Assembly (NCBI GenBank): GCA_947247005.1
Contig: OX365948.1
Coordinates: forward strand, 10,095,455 to 10,159,454
Reading direction: 5' to 3'
Length of the DNA stretch: 64,000 nt
Origin: Spisula solida
Lineage: Eukaryota; Mollusca; Bivalvia; Venerida; Mactridae
The notes below the pieces were generated by a model. That model was not told the origin of the DNA. It was given only the letters and a program-made list of their open reading frames with translations, and did no database searches. Positions within the stretch are counted from its first letter, which is position 1, and each line of letters begins with the position of its first letter. Below, piece by piece: positions 24,711 through 38,404 of the stretch. Both the position numbers and the translations under genes were made by a program.

Positions 24711-27700
24711 TTTATTTCATAGTAAAATGTGTATTGAATTCTTCTTCAGATTAGAATTCAATTAAATCATCTGGGAAACCTCAGATTTTGTTATCATAGA
24801 AATCATCATCGGAATCATTAGAACATGTAAATGTTGTTTACTTAGTTAATGTGGCGTTCAAACCTTCCTGTGAGTTCCTCTGATGCTATCTGTGGGTCCT
24901 AATATATTGCATTAAAGCTAGCTAACTTGCTTTTGTATCCATTAACTGCACTGGATTGCTGCTGCATAATTGTACCTTTATCATGCTGTATTAAACTATG
25001 CAAATTCCAAAGCTTAATTTCATGACTGTAGTTTCTAAATTCTTTGATCCAAGCATACTAAATTTGTATTCCCTTATTGCATGAATTAATCTTACAACAG
25101 ACTGACTGACTGCTTGCATGAAGTTCATTTACTGTTCTTATTGACTTGAAGAAATCCCATTTAAGGAATTAGGGTAAGGGATTATTTATTTTATTTACCG
25201 GTAGTATTGATTTCGGTTGTTGGCATAGATTTTAATTTTGTTTAAATACGATTTTTGAATATGCGGAAGTTGAGCTCATCGGAGCACTTTGGCCCAAGGT
25301 GAGCTTGTAGCACAGGTCTGCTGCCTATTTACTGTAGGTTAAGGGGGGTAAAACATCCGTGAAACATGACTGGACATGCAGCTTGATTCGTCACTGAGGA
25401 GCCAAAAGTATTTTAATTCTTTCAAAATGTCTATTTACTCAGCTTAGCAATTGTATAGGCCCTCTTGTTTGTAATAACCATGGAAAATAGCTTATTGTTT
25501 TTGTATGTCTAATAATGTTAAAATTTGCTTTGTAAATGTAATACATGCAGCCATTATTTTCCCTTCTAAATTAAATTGAAACTAGAATGAAGCCTGCAGA
25601 AGAGTCACATTGATAAAAAGCTCTGGTTAAATTGGGTATGCTTGATTGACTGAAATCCAATTTTATGGTAAGCTGTTTCAGTGGCACTCAGTTTGGAATT
25701 CTGTTGGAAGTTAGGGAATGACTTTAAATTGAACATTGATTACAAACAAAATTTGCATCTTTATTGACTTGTTGCCATGTTCAGTATTCCTAAACTTAAT
25801 ATAATGTCTTTGCATCCAGGAACAAATTGAAAAAAAAGAACTTGTAAGGTTCTTTATTTTCTGGGCAGTTACGACTTTTTACATGGTTGTTTCATTCCAA
25901 ATTCTGTCTAACAACAAGTGATTTGACTTGGTATTAAGTTGACATGGTGTTCATGAATTATTCGGAAAAATCATGGACTTAAAGGATTGAAATGTGATGA
26001 GTTGTACGAGCTGCTACAGCCAATGGTTCAAAATTTCCACAGAAAAGGTTTGTGCTTTAATACACTAACATAACAGTGTGACAAGGAGGTGCCTGGGTAC
26101 TCACACTCAGTGATTTTGAGATATTGTCATCTTCCCCGTCTTTAAATGTTTTAGTCGCGCTCCTATTCTAATGTTTTTCTGCCTCTTGAAATGTATGTTT
26201 ACTTACACATGTATGGGCTATAATATTATTGCAGATTTCAACATGTGTTTGCCCTTATATGAGTAAATAATATATTTTTTATAACATTAAGATGTAGTTG
26301 GTATACTCCTTTAGGTAATACCAAGGTCACCATATGATTTATTGCTGGCTTTATTGATTGAAGATCTGTTCCGTTTTATTGTTTTGTCTCAATGCAACAA
26401 AGTGAATTGCCCAATATTTATCGTTATTGCTTGTGTTTATATTACTTAGAATTTGTCGCAAGAATAGTTAGATAAATGTTGTTTGCTGGTGTTTGGCTGC
26501 AGAAACATAAATGGGCACTCAATCTATCATAACTTGCTGCTCATTATATAGACACACACACATATTGCACTCATGTCTTAAGCGCTGACTATTTATCTTC
26601 ATGCTATCTTTTTTCATTGTTTGCTTTGATTTATAGGTTATATAGTCATTTTTTGTTTTTCCTGGAAATCCCTGCGACAATCAATGTTTCATCGTGCACT
26701 TAAAATCATTATAAACCTCAATATGAATCAATTAACTATCAATCAATCAGTCAGTCAATCAATCAGCCTGAATACACTGTTCTAATGAAGAATGCCTAGT
26801 TACATGGATAAAGATCATATCTTAATCATGGTACCTTTAGATGTATTAACGCCATCAACTTTGCTGCATAATGGCAGTAAGTAGATCATTTCACGTGTAA
26901 AGTGTGAAAGATTCTATGGTTGCTATAGCAAACATGGGTTGTTATTGTGAAATGATATATTAATGTACAAAGCAATTCAGCCATCACAAATACATTTTCC
27001 ATCATCCACATCTTTTATCATTATTTTTTATTGTGACAGAATGGATTATTTGTTTCTTATTTGTTACTTACGGAATGATGAGTTACAGCTTGCCAAAATC
27101 ATGTTCATGATGTTACTTTTGCCAGATTGTTTTCAGAATTTCATGCATCATATTCTTGGATAGGTAAATGAATATATAGTAACATAATGCATATGCTGTA
27201 CCCACCCATTGTAAGTTTTTGACAATTCTTGATTTAACCTAAAGCAGATAATTTCAGCAATTCTACTGTCAGCCAACCTTAGACATTTAAAACTAGTACG
27301 GAGAATCAGGCCTTTCACTACCAAATGTCTTACTACATGTAGGATAGTCAACTATGGACCAAAATAGCCCAAATTTCTAGCCCTTTCATGCAGGGACTGG
27401 AACACACAATGACAATATAGCCAGACAAGACAGTAATAACTAATTTCTGACCCTTTAAGGGGCCACATGTCTAGAACCCAAAGTGGGATTAAGCAAATTA
27501 AAGCATATCAAAGCACTTACGAAAATATTAAAGTTACGTTCAAATTTCAATTCTTTATAATTCTTTTACAACTGCAAATTTGAGCTATACATGGTTTGTA
27601 GGAGTTAATTAATTGAATCATTGTTAATAGTGCAGCTCCATTTACCACCCTACATAACTGTAAACAAAATATAAAGACTTTAAATTTGTTCGTAAGTTTA

Positions 27701-30700
27701 CGATTTCCGTAAGTGCCTTGATAAAACAGTACCCTGATGTATAAGTCCAAACTAACCAATTTCAGGCCCATTTAGGGGCTGTTACTCTGGATCCCATTGT
27801 GGGATATTGCCATTTAAAGAGAGGAACTAAGCCCTCATGGTAATATACTAGTTGTGTGCAAGTTTGATCGAAATCAAAACGTCAACAAAACCTCTACCAT
27901 AGAGACAAGACCAAAACACATACCCCACAAACTTTTCTTGCCAATGTGTCCTCCTAAATTGATGCTTTGCATTTTGACAATGTACAAATAAATGAATATT
28001 TTACAGGTACAAGTTACTTTATACTATGACTACTTACCTTCTATCATATTGCCTATTTTGACTTGAATAACTCATTTCAGTTTATAATCTAAATTTGCAA
28101 AAGCATTCCCCCATTTTTCTGATGATGTCATTTCCTGTTGTTTTCACAATTGTCATGTAATCTTCCTGATTCTACCATCTGAGATCATATGGTTTTGTTG
28201 CTACCTTCCTGTTACTACATAGCAGGCTGCTATCTTCCACTACCTTCTGTCTCGCTACCTGTTCTTGGTATCAAATAAGGTAGTCATTAGATAGCTGATA
28301 GGTAGCAGTCCTTATAGCAGCTATCTATTGACTACCGGTACCTTTCTGCTTTCGTAAATATGTTGATTATAAGATATTTAAATAAATATTTATAAAGTTG
28401 CAGAGCAACAGTATGATACCAGCTTATTGGATCACCCACCATTATCAGTGTAATCAGTTGGTAAGAAGTATTTAATATTGTATCCATAATGAAAGAATTT
28501 TAACATCGTGTACAGGTTTTATTGTGTATCCTGGTTATTATTAAGTCTCCCTGCGTTTTATTGCATGTATTTAACTTGCAGGATTAGATATATTTCTATC
28601 AAAATGAGACTGTTAGAATTAATCTAGATATACACAGGTGCTCATCAGACAGTAAGATTGCAGATTCAAACTAATAAAACATTCTCTTTATTGTTCCATA
28701 CTATTGATATTACTGCCTGAAATTCTACTACAGATTGCCTACACTACATCAGGCACCTTACATTTATTGCTGTCAGTTGCAATTAGTTGCTTTAATTAAA
28801 GGATGACAAACGGAAGACTGGTGATTATAATATTGTGGTAGCCAAGTGTTTTTTCTCATTCTCCCCAACAGAAGCATTAATTATGAAGACAGTAGATAGT
28901 TCACTGGTTCTAGACTGCTAGCTTTGTTCTCCTGACTTAATTATTGATTAGTTACAATGTTGACTGTTGTATACCATTAGAAGATATCCTTTTTGTCACC
29001 AGCGCACCATTACTGGTATACGGTCATTTGTTATATAGCATTTAATTGGACAAACACTGGTTCTATATTGAATCATAGATCAATCTTCCTACTAAACAAA
29101 CTGTCCAATCCACAGTCAGATATGCTCTTCTATGATCTTCGGCAGAAAATTTGAAATAATGATCAGAGCGATATCATTTGTTCTGTTAAATTACTTGCAG
29201 CAGCCATTGTTCTAAGATCTACAGCTTATCCATGACAACCAGTGTATCTAACCTGAGGCTGGGCTTTTCTTGATTGTCTCAAACTGAGTATGGATTTTGT
29301 GTAGGGCATTAAAGCTCTTCCGATTTGATAGAAGTTTATTTTTCTAATTCAAAGGCAGCAATTAGCCCATGAGAACATCATACAAGATACAAACTTCAAT
29401 ATTGCTGCTGATGAAGTCTACTGCTTTCAAGGTTACTGTTGTTGCAATGAGTTATAAATTGAAAGGTTAATTCTCCCATTATGTCCATGGCAGACCTTTG
29501 ATTTATATAATTGGTCAATCTGCTTTGATTATTTCAACATGGTGACAATATAATGATTGTATATCATATTGATGTTTTCTCAAATTCCATTTATAATATA
29601 CTGGTACCCTGGAATCATTTGTACAACATTCTGGTTGAGCACAACTTACCCTATCAATTATCTGTAACAATGTCAAAATATTCTTATAATGTTGATAATT
29701 GGTCTGGTGATATGGAGTGTGTGTCGGTGAATATTGATGAAATGTCTCTCCATGAAACACGATCATGTGTATGATTGAGTATGAAATATGTTTTCTGACT
29801 GAAATAAAATCTATATGTACAGTGACTCAGTTTGATGCTAAAATTGTCACGTTGTAGTTGTTTTACCTGCATGTATAACGAGTTAGGTTATCACCCCGTT
29901 AAAAGAGGAGTTGTTTCCTCAAGACAATCACCTTAGTTTATGGAGGTAGCATAATTGTGTAATAACAGAAGTTGCCTTTCAGAAACAGCCATTGTAAGAG
30001 CAGTCATCTACACTCATCTCCTGTTATAACAACTTATAGAGCTGTCACCTAGACACAACACCATGATTTCACAGCTCGCTGTTGTTGTGACTTTAAACTC
30101 TGGTTGTAACATCTTACAGTGCTGTCATCTAGACAAATTGTAAGAGACCTTTTCTAGGTTTCTAAGAGTGAAAATAGAATCATAGTCAGTATGGATGAAA
30201 TCAAGGAGAAAAGTACAATCAGATCCATGACTGATATGTCAACTGGATAGTACCTTCGGTGTAGCTTTATAAAATGTACATAACCATTTGATGGCCACTT
30301 GCTGTGAATGCATCACATGATTGTTTTCTCTGCTGTAGCCTTATGGAGACCCAAAGCTGGAAAGGTTTAAATGTGACAATTATCTACATCTTAAGGTTTG
30401 TGTCAAATCAATGGTTGCTATTGGTTACTAGATGGAATTGCAATGAACAGTTGCATATCAATTATGACAAAGATTGTTATACTCAGATAAGGTACTTGGG
30501 ACTCATTATCAAAGATTGCAAGGATTTAACTCCGCTAACTGTGCTGATAACATAAAATTCATGTTCCTCTAATGTGGCTCTGAAAGCCGACTTTATTACT
30601 AGTGCATCTTGGGATTAGAAAATTGATTTTCTCGCACTTAAGGCAAGAACATAATGCTAAAAACCCTGGAAAATCTTAAATTTCCTGATAATATTCCCAT

Positions 30701-31716
30701 TAAAATCTGCTGCCATTAAAGCATACTTAAAAAATCTATTTTTTAAGTCACGCTGTTCTGCTATTAGCTTCTCCTTGCTGAATGGAATATATGGCTACAT
30801 TTGTCTGGCGTCTGTATTAACCTAGCTATTATGTAAGTACAAGCGTATATTGTTTTAATGCTCAGATAAGAATCAGTGTTTTAAAGCTATTGATCATCTA
30901 TCAGCAGCGTTTACTCTTGTTTGCCTAATTGGCTGAATAATTGAATATAGTGTCTGACACCCAGTGGTACTAATATTCATTGATCTCCCAGTCTAATATT
31001 ACCTTCCTACACTAGTATAATATGAAATCAGTTGAGTTTTTTTTAAAATGATGACTGCACTCATCTGATAGGTCAATGTATGCACATTTCTCATTCTGTT
31101 GTTTTGTCATTGTCTGAAAATATAACTTGAGTGCATTGTCATGTCCATATTTGGCAATCACAAATTTAAGACTAACTACTTTGTGCTGTGACGTTTCTAT
31201 AACACCCACGAATATGTATGAGCATTGATTATGTTTTATTATTTAAGCGGAAAAATTGAATCACTTATAGGAATATTGCTGTACGCAATATCACCACAGT
31301 TCTTTTGCAGTTCAAAATTTTTCTAGAACTTATATAAGATATGTATATGATTAGAGCAAGAAATATGCTGCCGATTTGTCCAGCGTTTCATTCAAGTGCA
31401 TGTACTTGATTTTTTTTGTTCATGAATAAATTGTATAAAATATTCATATTTTATTCATGCAACATGGCTATACATTGCTTTATATTTTCATATTGTGATG
31501 TAATTTAATTCTAACGCTGCAACTTTATCTCTCTTCATACAATCTGCTAGTAATGCTGTTGAGATTTATATTTGTATAATCATGCATAATTCAGTTATTT
31601 TGATTTGTGTTTATAATTCACAGTTAATTTTAGAATTCAGGAATAATAAAAGTATTGATTAAACAAGTTTGTTGTTGCAAAGGGACACTGAGTACTAGTT
31701 GTGTTTTTGCATTAAC
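24711..31716. other. Long non-coding stretch with scattered degraded repeats
   Basis: No exon could be supported. A truncated dispersed repeat lies at about 25262-25475 (GAGCTCATCGGAGCAC ... GGCCCTCTTGTTTGTAATA). An interrupted CAAT/CAGT run lies at 26740-26765. Diverged duplicated paragraphs with '(T)CTGACCCTTTAAGGGGCC' and 'CCCATTTAGGGGCTG' occur at 27360-27960. A short duplication is at about 30010-30135 ('...CTGTCA(T/C)CTAGACA'). Frames up to 90 codons lack motifs. Confidence 0.45.
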
Positions 31717-32077
31717 TAGAGAGGTTGCGATTTGAACGTGTACGACTACGTGTACGTGTAGCTACCCGTACATGTATACGTACACGTTGCAATTAAAATT
31801 GGCTTGCGAAACACAACGTCTGCGTGTAACATCACATGGCAGTTGTAACATGATTTTTTCGTGAATCGATAATGAGTATTCGTATTAACTCACTGAGAAT
31901 TCTGGCGATAAAATCTTGGGTTTCCCGTGCATATGCATACCTGTGTGACGTAGTACACAATACATTTTCGTCTGTCACGCGTCCGTTACATGTAGAAACT
32001 ACACATACCTGGATGACGAAATACCCAAAAAATAGTATTCACGTACACGTTACACGTTGCCTTTCGCAACCTCTCTA
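31717..32077. mobile_element. MITE with perfect 14-bp TIRs
   Basis: TAGAGAGGTTGCGA at 31717-31730 is exactly mirrored by TCGCAACCTCTCTA at 32064-32077. The 361-bp interior is rich in ACGTGTAC/GTACACGT palindromic words (31737-31790 and 32041-32056), which extend the fold-back. It has no transposase. It ends 10 bp before the next transposon. Confidence 0.78.
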
Positions 32078-32778
32078 TTATTTTATACAGTCTAACTTGT
32101 ACTAGCGACCACGCGTATAAAGCGACCTTTGTCTTAAACGACCAGTTTCAATTCCTCCCGACCATATTTGTTCTATTTGTCTATTGTACTAAGCGACTTT
32201 TGTCTTACGCGACCAGCGACCACTGTTTAAGCACTTTAATTGATTAGTAAAATTGCATTAAACGACCGAAAAATTGTTAATCACTGGTCGTATGTAGTGA
32301 CAGGTAGTTAATTACTTGATACCTCATCATAAATCATTGTTCACACTTCAGAGTTTGTCTTTTGTTAACTGAGCCCCAATTAACAACATTGATAATCACA
32401 ATAGTGTCCGTAGGGCATGTCATACAGATGATTTTAATCCGATTACACAAATTATTACGGATTAATTGTTGTATCTTTTGGTGCAATCAGCTTGTTGTCA
32501 CCGTCCATTAGATTGGGCTAAAACCCGGTCTATTCCGTTTTTTTCTTCGAGTGCAAGCAAAACTGACTTACATTAATTGCATTGTGTAATATATCAGTAA
32601 GTTTATTAAAATGATATTGAAATGCTTGTGAAGACATGCATACTATAGACCGATTTCGATAATCTGACCGTTTGTTTATATACGAAGGCTAAAACATAAA
32701 CATAATACAGGTGATCCAGCTTTGATAACATGCATACAAACGCCTAATTAGGCTACATAAAGCACAGAATTTTCAATT

Positions 32779-32853
32779 GCTAGCATAGCGCAGTCAGCAG
32801 AGCAGACAGTTACAAACACCAAAGGAATAACGTTTTAGGTTCAACCCCCACTC
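32779..32853 (+). repeat. tRNA-like sequence inside nested element (plus orientation)
   Basis: CTAGCATAGCGCAGTCAGCA resembles a D arm with box A, and GGTTCAACCCC at 32838-32848 is a good box B, at a slightly short tRNA spacing. The acceptor stem is not evident. Confidence 0.5.
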
Positions 32854-33151
32854 ATTGTATTTTTTTTTAAAGAAACGCATATAAATTAACTGTTGCTAAT
32901 TTGTTCTTTTATGCTCGCAGGCTGATAAAAGGGTATAAAAATTAAATTCATGAATGAAAAACAAAATCGAAAATTTCACAAAAAATATTAATTACATGTA
33001 CAAATGCATAACAGGTCAACAAATTAGACAAAATGTTTAAGCATCGTACAAGACGAAGCAGTTTATGTATGTAAATATGTATACATACATACATACATGG
33101 AATAAAAAACTATTTTATATGAAAGCAAAGTAAAAACAATTACGACTTCTG

Positions 33152-33228
33152 TAGGGCTTGAACTCAAAATCAAATATTTCAAAAACGAATATGTCCACGC
33201 ACATATCCACTCAACCACAGAGGCTACT
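33152..33228 (-). repeat. tRNA-like sequence inside nested element (minus orientation)
   Basis: On the minus strand TAGCCTCTGTGGTTGAGTGG resembles box A of a class II-type tRNA, and GAGTTCAAGCCC (33154-33165) resembles box B. It faces the plus-strand copy at 32779, so the pair points inward in the element. Confidence 0.5.
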
Positions 33229-33792
33229 GAATAAGATACGTTGCTATATACAGATTTAATCCAGTGAATGGATGTAATTTTGCTCTAACCCGATTAAATA
33301 GATAACAAAACATGTTCCCCTATATGATTTGAATGCGATGAACCACGGAATCCATGTTATCGAAATCGGTTTATAGTAAGAAGCATCATAACAATTATTT
33401 AAATACTAATGTTTATAAATTGAACTTGAATAGTAGTCGGACAGCCTAAATTGGATATTCTTTATTTACACCAGGATCTGTTCGATAAATATTATTGTGT
33501 TATCTATGCCCTATGATTACACTCAATGTTTCTTACATTTGTGTTAAACGACCATTCCGTTAAGCGACCCTTTTCAGACCTTCCCCAGGGTGGTCGCTTA
33601 ATACAAGTTAGACTGTATGTCTTTTATTTGACAATTTATTCCTAAGTTTAAAAGTGGGTTACCTGTATCTGTGACGTAGATTGTACAGTTGTAGCCAGAG
33701 TCTGACATATACTTGTATCACGAAGACTGCTAGCTGTAGCACATGTGAAAGGCTCACTAAGCCAAGTTGTATAGGATAGACAATGAGTATCG

Positions 33793-33844
33793 CTGGTGGT
33801 TATGAGATTTAGACCGTGAGTGAGCGTCTAATCTCATAACCAGT
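33793..33844. repeat. Hairpin-forming inverted repeat
   Basis: CTGGTGGTTATGAGATTTAG is followed after about 14 nt by GTCTAATCTCATAACCAGTG. The arms of about 18 bp pair with small bulges around the loop CCGTGAGTGAGC. There is no adjacent gene. It is probably the core of a small fold-back element. Confidence 0.6.
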
Positions 33845-33845
33845 G

Positions 33846-36131
33846 ATAAGAGATGTTTATCTGACTTAGACCATGTGACTGACTAATTTGTACATGTACC
33901 GTTATTCAAGCACATTTTAGTGTTTGCACGACTTTTTCGACCAATCAGCGAATTTGATTTTTCGCTGTCTTATCTATGAAGAACATTCTATTTTTCGAAT
34001 TAATGGGTCTTCACCAAGAAGTAAAATGAAGCCGCTGCACATGCTCAAATAGACCACGCCTATTCGTGAACTTCGTGTGATATACAAATAACACCCTGTT
34101 CTTTTGGTCATCAAAATTTTTTATAACTCTGACATTTTTGAGAAAAAAGTCCACAGGAGGAGGGAAAAATTAAAAACTCCCAAAATGTAGCTACCACGTT
34201 GTTGATGGTGGACTGTAGTCAATGACGGTCCAATTATTGAAAGCAACAATTTGAGTTCTTACAGCAAATTCATCTTAAAACAAATACAGTGCACTATATA
34301 GTCCAGAGAATTTGACACGACTCTCGAACTTCTATTAGCATAATTTCACAGCTGATTTATTGTCTATATTTATAATCCCGGTTGTGTGTTTTCATAAGCA
34401 GGGAGTATCACGAAGAGGCTCGAGGTGTAATACCAACACAAATCTAAAGGACCGATTTTGCACGATTTGCTTGCCAGAACCCTGTAATATATTCATGCAT
34501 AAAGGTCAGGATCGTGTGAAATTCTCCGTGCTATACGCTTTATCATTAGTTAAATATTGAAATACATAATTAAACAAGGTGTATAGTATCACTACTATCA
34601 AAACATTTGACATAATAAATTATAAACAATTTCAGATTTCCAATTTTTTTTTTTTGAAAATGCCAAAAAATAGGGCAGGTCATGGTCCGAGTAATGAAAA
34701 ATCAAAGAACTCTGGCCTTATCAATTTTATGTTATCTTAGAAAAGTGCATTTGTACTAAACGGTTAGATTTTCATAGTATCGAAAACAAGAATTGTCTTT
34801 CGATATCTTCATAAAATAATTACATTCATGGAAAACATTGTTAGAACTACCTCCATGCAAATTTCCATCAAATTTTCATCAACTAGTTAAAAAGTTATAC
34901 CATGATATAATTATGTTTATCACGGTGTCCAGTCAATCACTGAGGTGCATTCAATGAAAACGACAATGCTATTCTAAACAAGAAAAAAGAAATGATTTCA
35001 CGCCCTTTAGGTTTAATTTCTTATTCAAAGACGGATTTTTAAAATGTCGGTATCAAATTAAAGACGAATCTCTCTAGTTTCTGATTATGTAAACATATTT
35101 AATATAACACCAGTATTAATGAAATGTTTAATAAAACGAAATGCACTTCAGTGACTGTGTGAAGATATCAGAAATTTTATAAAAACTGTATTTTTTTACT
35201 CCTTATTAAATGATACAGTTACCTGTGGATTCACCCACCGATACTAATTGCAGTAGAGACAGCTATGGTATAAACCATTTATTTGAACTGGGGTATCAGT
35301 AGATTTCACAATTAAAACTTCACCGACTTTATGGTTAAATACACACAGTTTATTGTTAAACACACCCAATAAAATGTAACCGTCTATTTGACCATTAAAC
35401 GCGTCTCTTTCGCGCCAATTATTGTCCATATACTGACCAATTTAGAGGCACGCGAAACTCGTGCTTCTTGCGGTTTTAATTATACAAGGCGGAGCCAACA
35501 CAAGTCGGTTAGAGTTTAAAATATTTAATAAACTCTAACCTATACAAAGAAGTTGTACATTGTAATTCTGACTTAATACTTATTACTCAAAACAACAAAA
35601 TATTAAAATCACAGGTTATTCAGCTCAAAAGTGTTGAATACGGGATTTAGACGATGGCAATACTGCGCTGTGATTGGCTATTTGCGACTTAATATAGTGG
35701 TCAGTAATAGCCGGTTATATGTACTTCCATTACAAATTGTTTCATTATTAACCTGTGGCTTGAGCCGCAGGTTATATTGGATTGCCAAAAGTAAAATGAC
35801 CATGGAGGGGCACGTGACATGTTCTCGATGGTTTACAATTTCAAAAAAAATATCCAAAAAAGAAGCATTTTGTAAGAATGTCCTGAACCAGACTAATTCC
35901 ATTATTCCATGCGGATAACATTGGTCTTATCGCATTACAATAGTTTATTTACCAAAGAAAGCAGAACTATTCCGAAATTTCACTTTGAACGCGAGACCAC
36001 GAATCGAAACAGTAGGTGTCTGCTCTGCATAAGATTCCCAGTCAGTAATAAATATAGTGGGCAATGCACTACATCCCGTAGAGAACATATCGCTAGATTA
36101 ACAGAAGCATGGTATTGACTACATGATATTT
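33846..36131. other. Non-coding stretch with two compact hairpins
   Basis: A 12-bp-arm hairpin GGTTAGAGTTTA ... TAAACTCTAACC lies at 35507-35540, and TAACCTGTGGCT-TG-AGCCGCAGGTTA (one wobble pair) at 35749-35774. A 95-codon frame at 35631-35918 and its antisense partner overlap the second hairpin and have no recognisable motif. No gene is called. Confidence 0.45.
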
Positions 36132-36757
36132 TTTTATGCCCCCCTATCGATAGATGGGGAGGCATATAGTGATTCACCTGTCCGTCCGTTCGTTCGTCGG
36201 TTCGTCCGTCCGTCCTGGTTAACCCAAATTGACTGTTTCTTCTAGCATTAATATACATCGTTTTTTAATTATTTACCTTTGATTGATTTTATTAGAGCAT
36301 TTCTTGTCAGGAGCATAACTTTGTCACCATAAGGTTGAATAACTTGGTATGAATGTTTCTTACAAAAAGTCCAAGTGCAGTAATTAAGAACTATAACTAC
36401 ACCTTGTGCCATTTTTGGACTATTTCCCTTTGATTGATTTTATAAGCATTTCTAGTCTGGGGCATAACTTTATCACCATATTCAAAGTATGAATGACTCC
36501 AAAATTGGTATGCATATTTCTTGCTGTGACATGAAGTGCTGCAGCACAAGAATCGTAAGTCTACCTTGTGTAGTGTTTGAATGATTCCCTTTTGATTGAT
36601 TTTGTCAGGACATTTTTTGTCCAGAGCATAACTTTGTTGTTTTTAGTTCAGATGACTAGAGAACTTTTGTGAGTCGGATATGTAGCCCAATACTGGATAG
36701 TTTTCCATGACAAATGTGCATGTCGTCAGGCGACACATGCAACTCGCGGAGCTTTTA
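36132..36757. repeat. Dispersed mollusc-type repeat, second copy
   Basis: It opens TTTATGCCCCCCTATCGATA, then AGGCATATAGTGATTCACCT and a GTCC/TTCG run (36180-36213). About three diverged 'GTC..GAGCATAACTTTGTC' units follow, and the same CAGGCGACAC and ACTCGCGGAGCTTTTA tail as at 6263-6295. It lacks the GGC run and most tandem units of the 4.7-6.3 kb copy. Confidence 0.75.
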
Positions 36758-36894
36758 TCACTATTTAATTTCCAAGTTTTGTTTCTATAACATTTCCTCC
36801 TTTTTGCTTATTTATATAATAATGTTCCTATTAGTCTTATATTCATATGATTTGGATATTTATTACCTAAAAAATCCCACCTGTGTCTCTCTCC

Positions 36895-37150
36895 AGTATT
36901 GATTGAATGGGAACCAGCTGGGCTTAAGTTCGGAGACAGTATAATACCCGGGAACCAGCTGTGCTGGTGTTCTGAGACAGTATAATACATGGGAACCAGC
37001 CGGGAACCAGTTCTCAGGCAGTATAATTCAAGGGAACCAGTTGGGAACCAGTTCTTAGACTGTTTAATGCACGGGAACCAGTTGGGAACCTGAGTTTTAA
37101 GACAGTATTATACACAGGAACCAGCTGGGAACCAGTTCTGAGACAGTTTA
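36895..37150. repeat. Minisatellite of GGGAACCAG units, about 6 copies
   Basis: Irregular units of roughly 42-48 bp contain GGGAACCAGCTGGGAACCAG and TTCTGAGACAGTATAATAC. Unit length varies because the inner GGAACCAG(Y)TG word is sometimes doubled. Confidence 0.8.
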
Positions 37151-37419
37151 ATATTATATAAGTGTGGAACATTTAAATTTCAATTCACACTGAGATAATA
37201 TTGTATAAACATATGTGACTTGCTTATGTAATCTTCATTGTGATAAATCACATGTAAGTACCATAGAATAATACAGAGTAATAAAATCAACTTTTAAGAT
37301 TTATTTTGACACGTTTTGGCAATCTATAATGTCTTAATGATTCCATTATTTCATATGTATGAAAGTTCCCAGATTGCTCAGCAGTTCCAGAGTATTGGCC
37401 TGACATGACGTTAACTTAG

Positions 37420-38110
37420 CCAATCCATCCCTATAGAAAATCCATCTGGAATTCCAGAATTCAGGTGGGTGTGGAATAATTGCATTCTGATCGGATTCAC
37501 TGGACATAACCAGAATTCCACCGGTACCATTATTCAGCCAGAATTCCACCGGAATCATTATTTCACCGGAATTCCACCGGAATTGTTATTTCACCGGAAT
37601 TCCGCAGGACCACTGGTATTTACAAATTCCAGTGGAATTCCGCTAATATTTTCTTTTTATTAACTCCCCTTATTAAAAATTACACATATTTATTAAAAAT
37701 TCCAAAATACTCTTTGAAAAAAAATCAACATATTATTATATCCACATTATCATAAAAATAGAGAGGTTAATTAAATTAATTTGACAAAATTGAAAATTCA
37801 TAATTTCAACATTACATTAACTAAGCCACAGTATAAGTATTGTAAACTTAACTCTGTCATTAATTAAGACAAACTGAATGATTTTCAGTGACTTGCATGT
37901 ATGCAGCACTTATTGTTGAGTACTTGCCTTTTAGTTCTTACATGGTGTCTCACAGACAATGATACTATAGGGTTCTAAAGTGAAATGAATGAAAAATTAA
38001 TTTAAAAAGATTTTATTGATATAAGTGAAATTTTTCTCAAACCTTCTCTGGAATTATGGTGAAATTCTCTGGAATTCCGGTGAAATTTTCTGGAATTCCA
38101 GTCTAATATT
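37420..38110. repeat. Dispersed GGAATTCC-rich repeat, copy 2
   Basis: A partner of 23383-24140, with the same order of shared blocks. Here the left part is expanded into irregular GAATTCCACCGGAATC units (37505-37610), and the right end again has TTCTCTGGAATTCCGGTG-type motifs (38040-38100). The two copies differ by the SINE-like insertion in copy 1. Confidence 0.75.
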
Positions 38111-38404
38111 TAAAATGCAAAGTGCATGTTTTCAACAATTTAACCCCGCCTATGAAAGACAAAGGGGCATGGGTTCATTGATGTTTTGTTTGCAAGTCTT
38201 GCAGTAGTCTGTCTATACATACCCTATGTTTAATTAAAGGAAACAACTACTACTCTTTTCTTTTTTCCTGAAATTAATTCCCTTTGTACCCTCAAACATA
38301 GGAGATCATCAAGCCCAAAATAAAATCTAGCTAAAATTGAAAATGAAATAATGATAATTGATTGAAAATCTTTTTTTATCTAGTCGGGTAGCCAGACTAG
38401 TCTT

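Larger units (their letters stand above)
32642..33377. mobile_element. Nested inverted-repeat element carrying two tRNA-like sequences
   Basis: ACTATAGACCGATTTCGATAA at its left end is mirrored by TTATCGAAATCGGTTTATAGT at its right end (one mismatch in about 20). It lies wholly inside the TA-flanked transposon. Tata at each border is compatible with a TA-type duplication. The 736-bp interior holds two degenerate tRNA-like stretches in opposite orientations and a (ATAC)n run (33081-33100), but no coding frame. Confidence 0.72.
32088..33615. mobile_element. TA-flanked Tc1/mariner-superfamily-like element, non-autonomous
   Basis: The left end CAGTCTAACTTGTACTAGCG matches the inverted right end (CAGTCTAACTTGTATTAAGC on the minus strand) and both ends continue into GCGACCAC. 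TA flanks both sides (32086-32087 and 33616-33617), the target duplication of Tc1/mariner/pogo elements, and the CAG start fits the pogo/Tigger group. Length is 1,528 bp. The words AAGCGACC and AACGACC recur near both ends. No transposase frame remains, and another element is nested at 32642-33377. Confidence 0.78.

Noticed and set aside
35631..35918. 95-codon frame with an overlapping antisense frame
   Set aside because: It overlaps a hairpin and has no recognisable domain; both-strand openness suggests chance.
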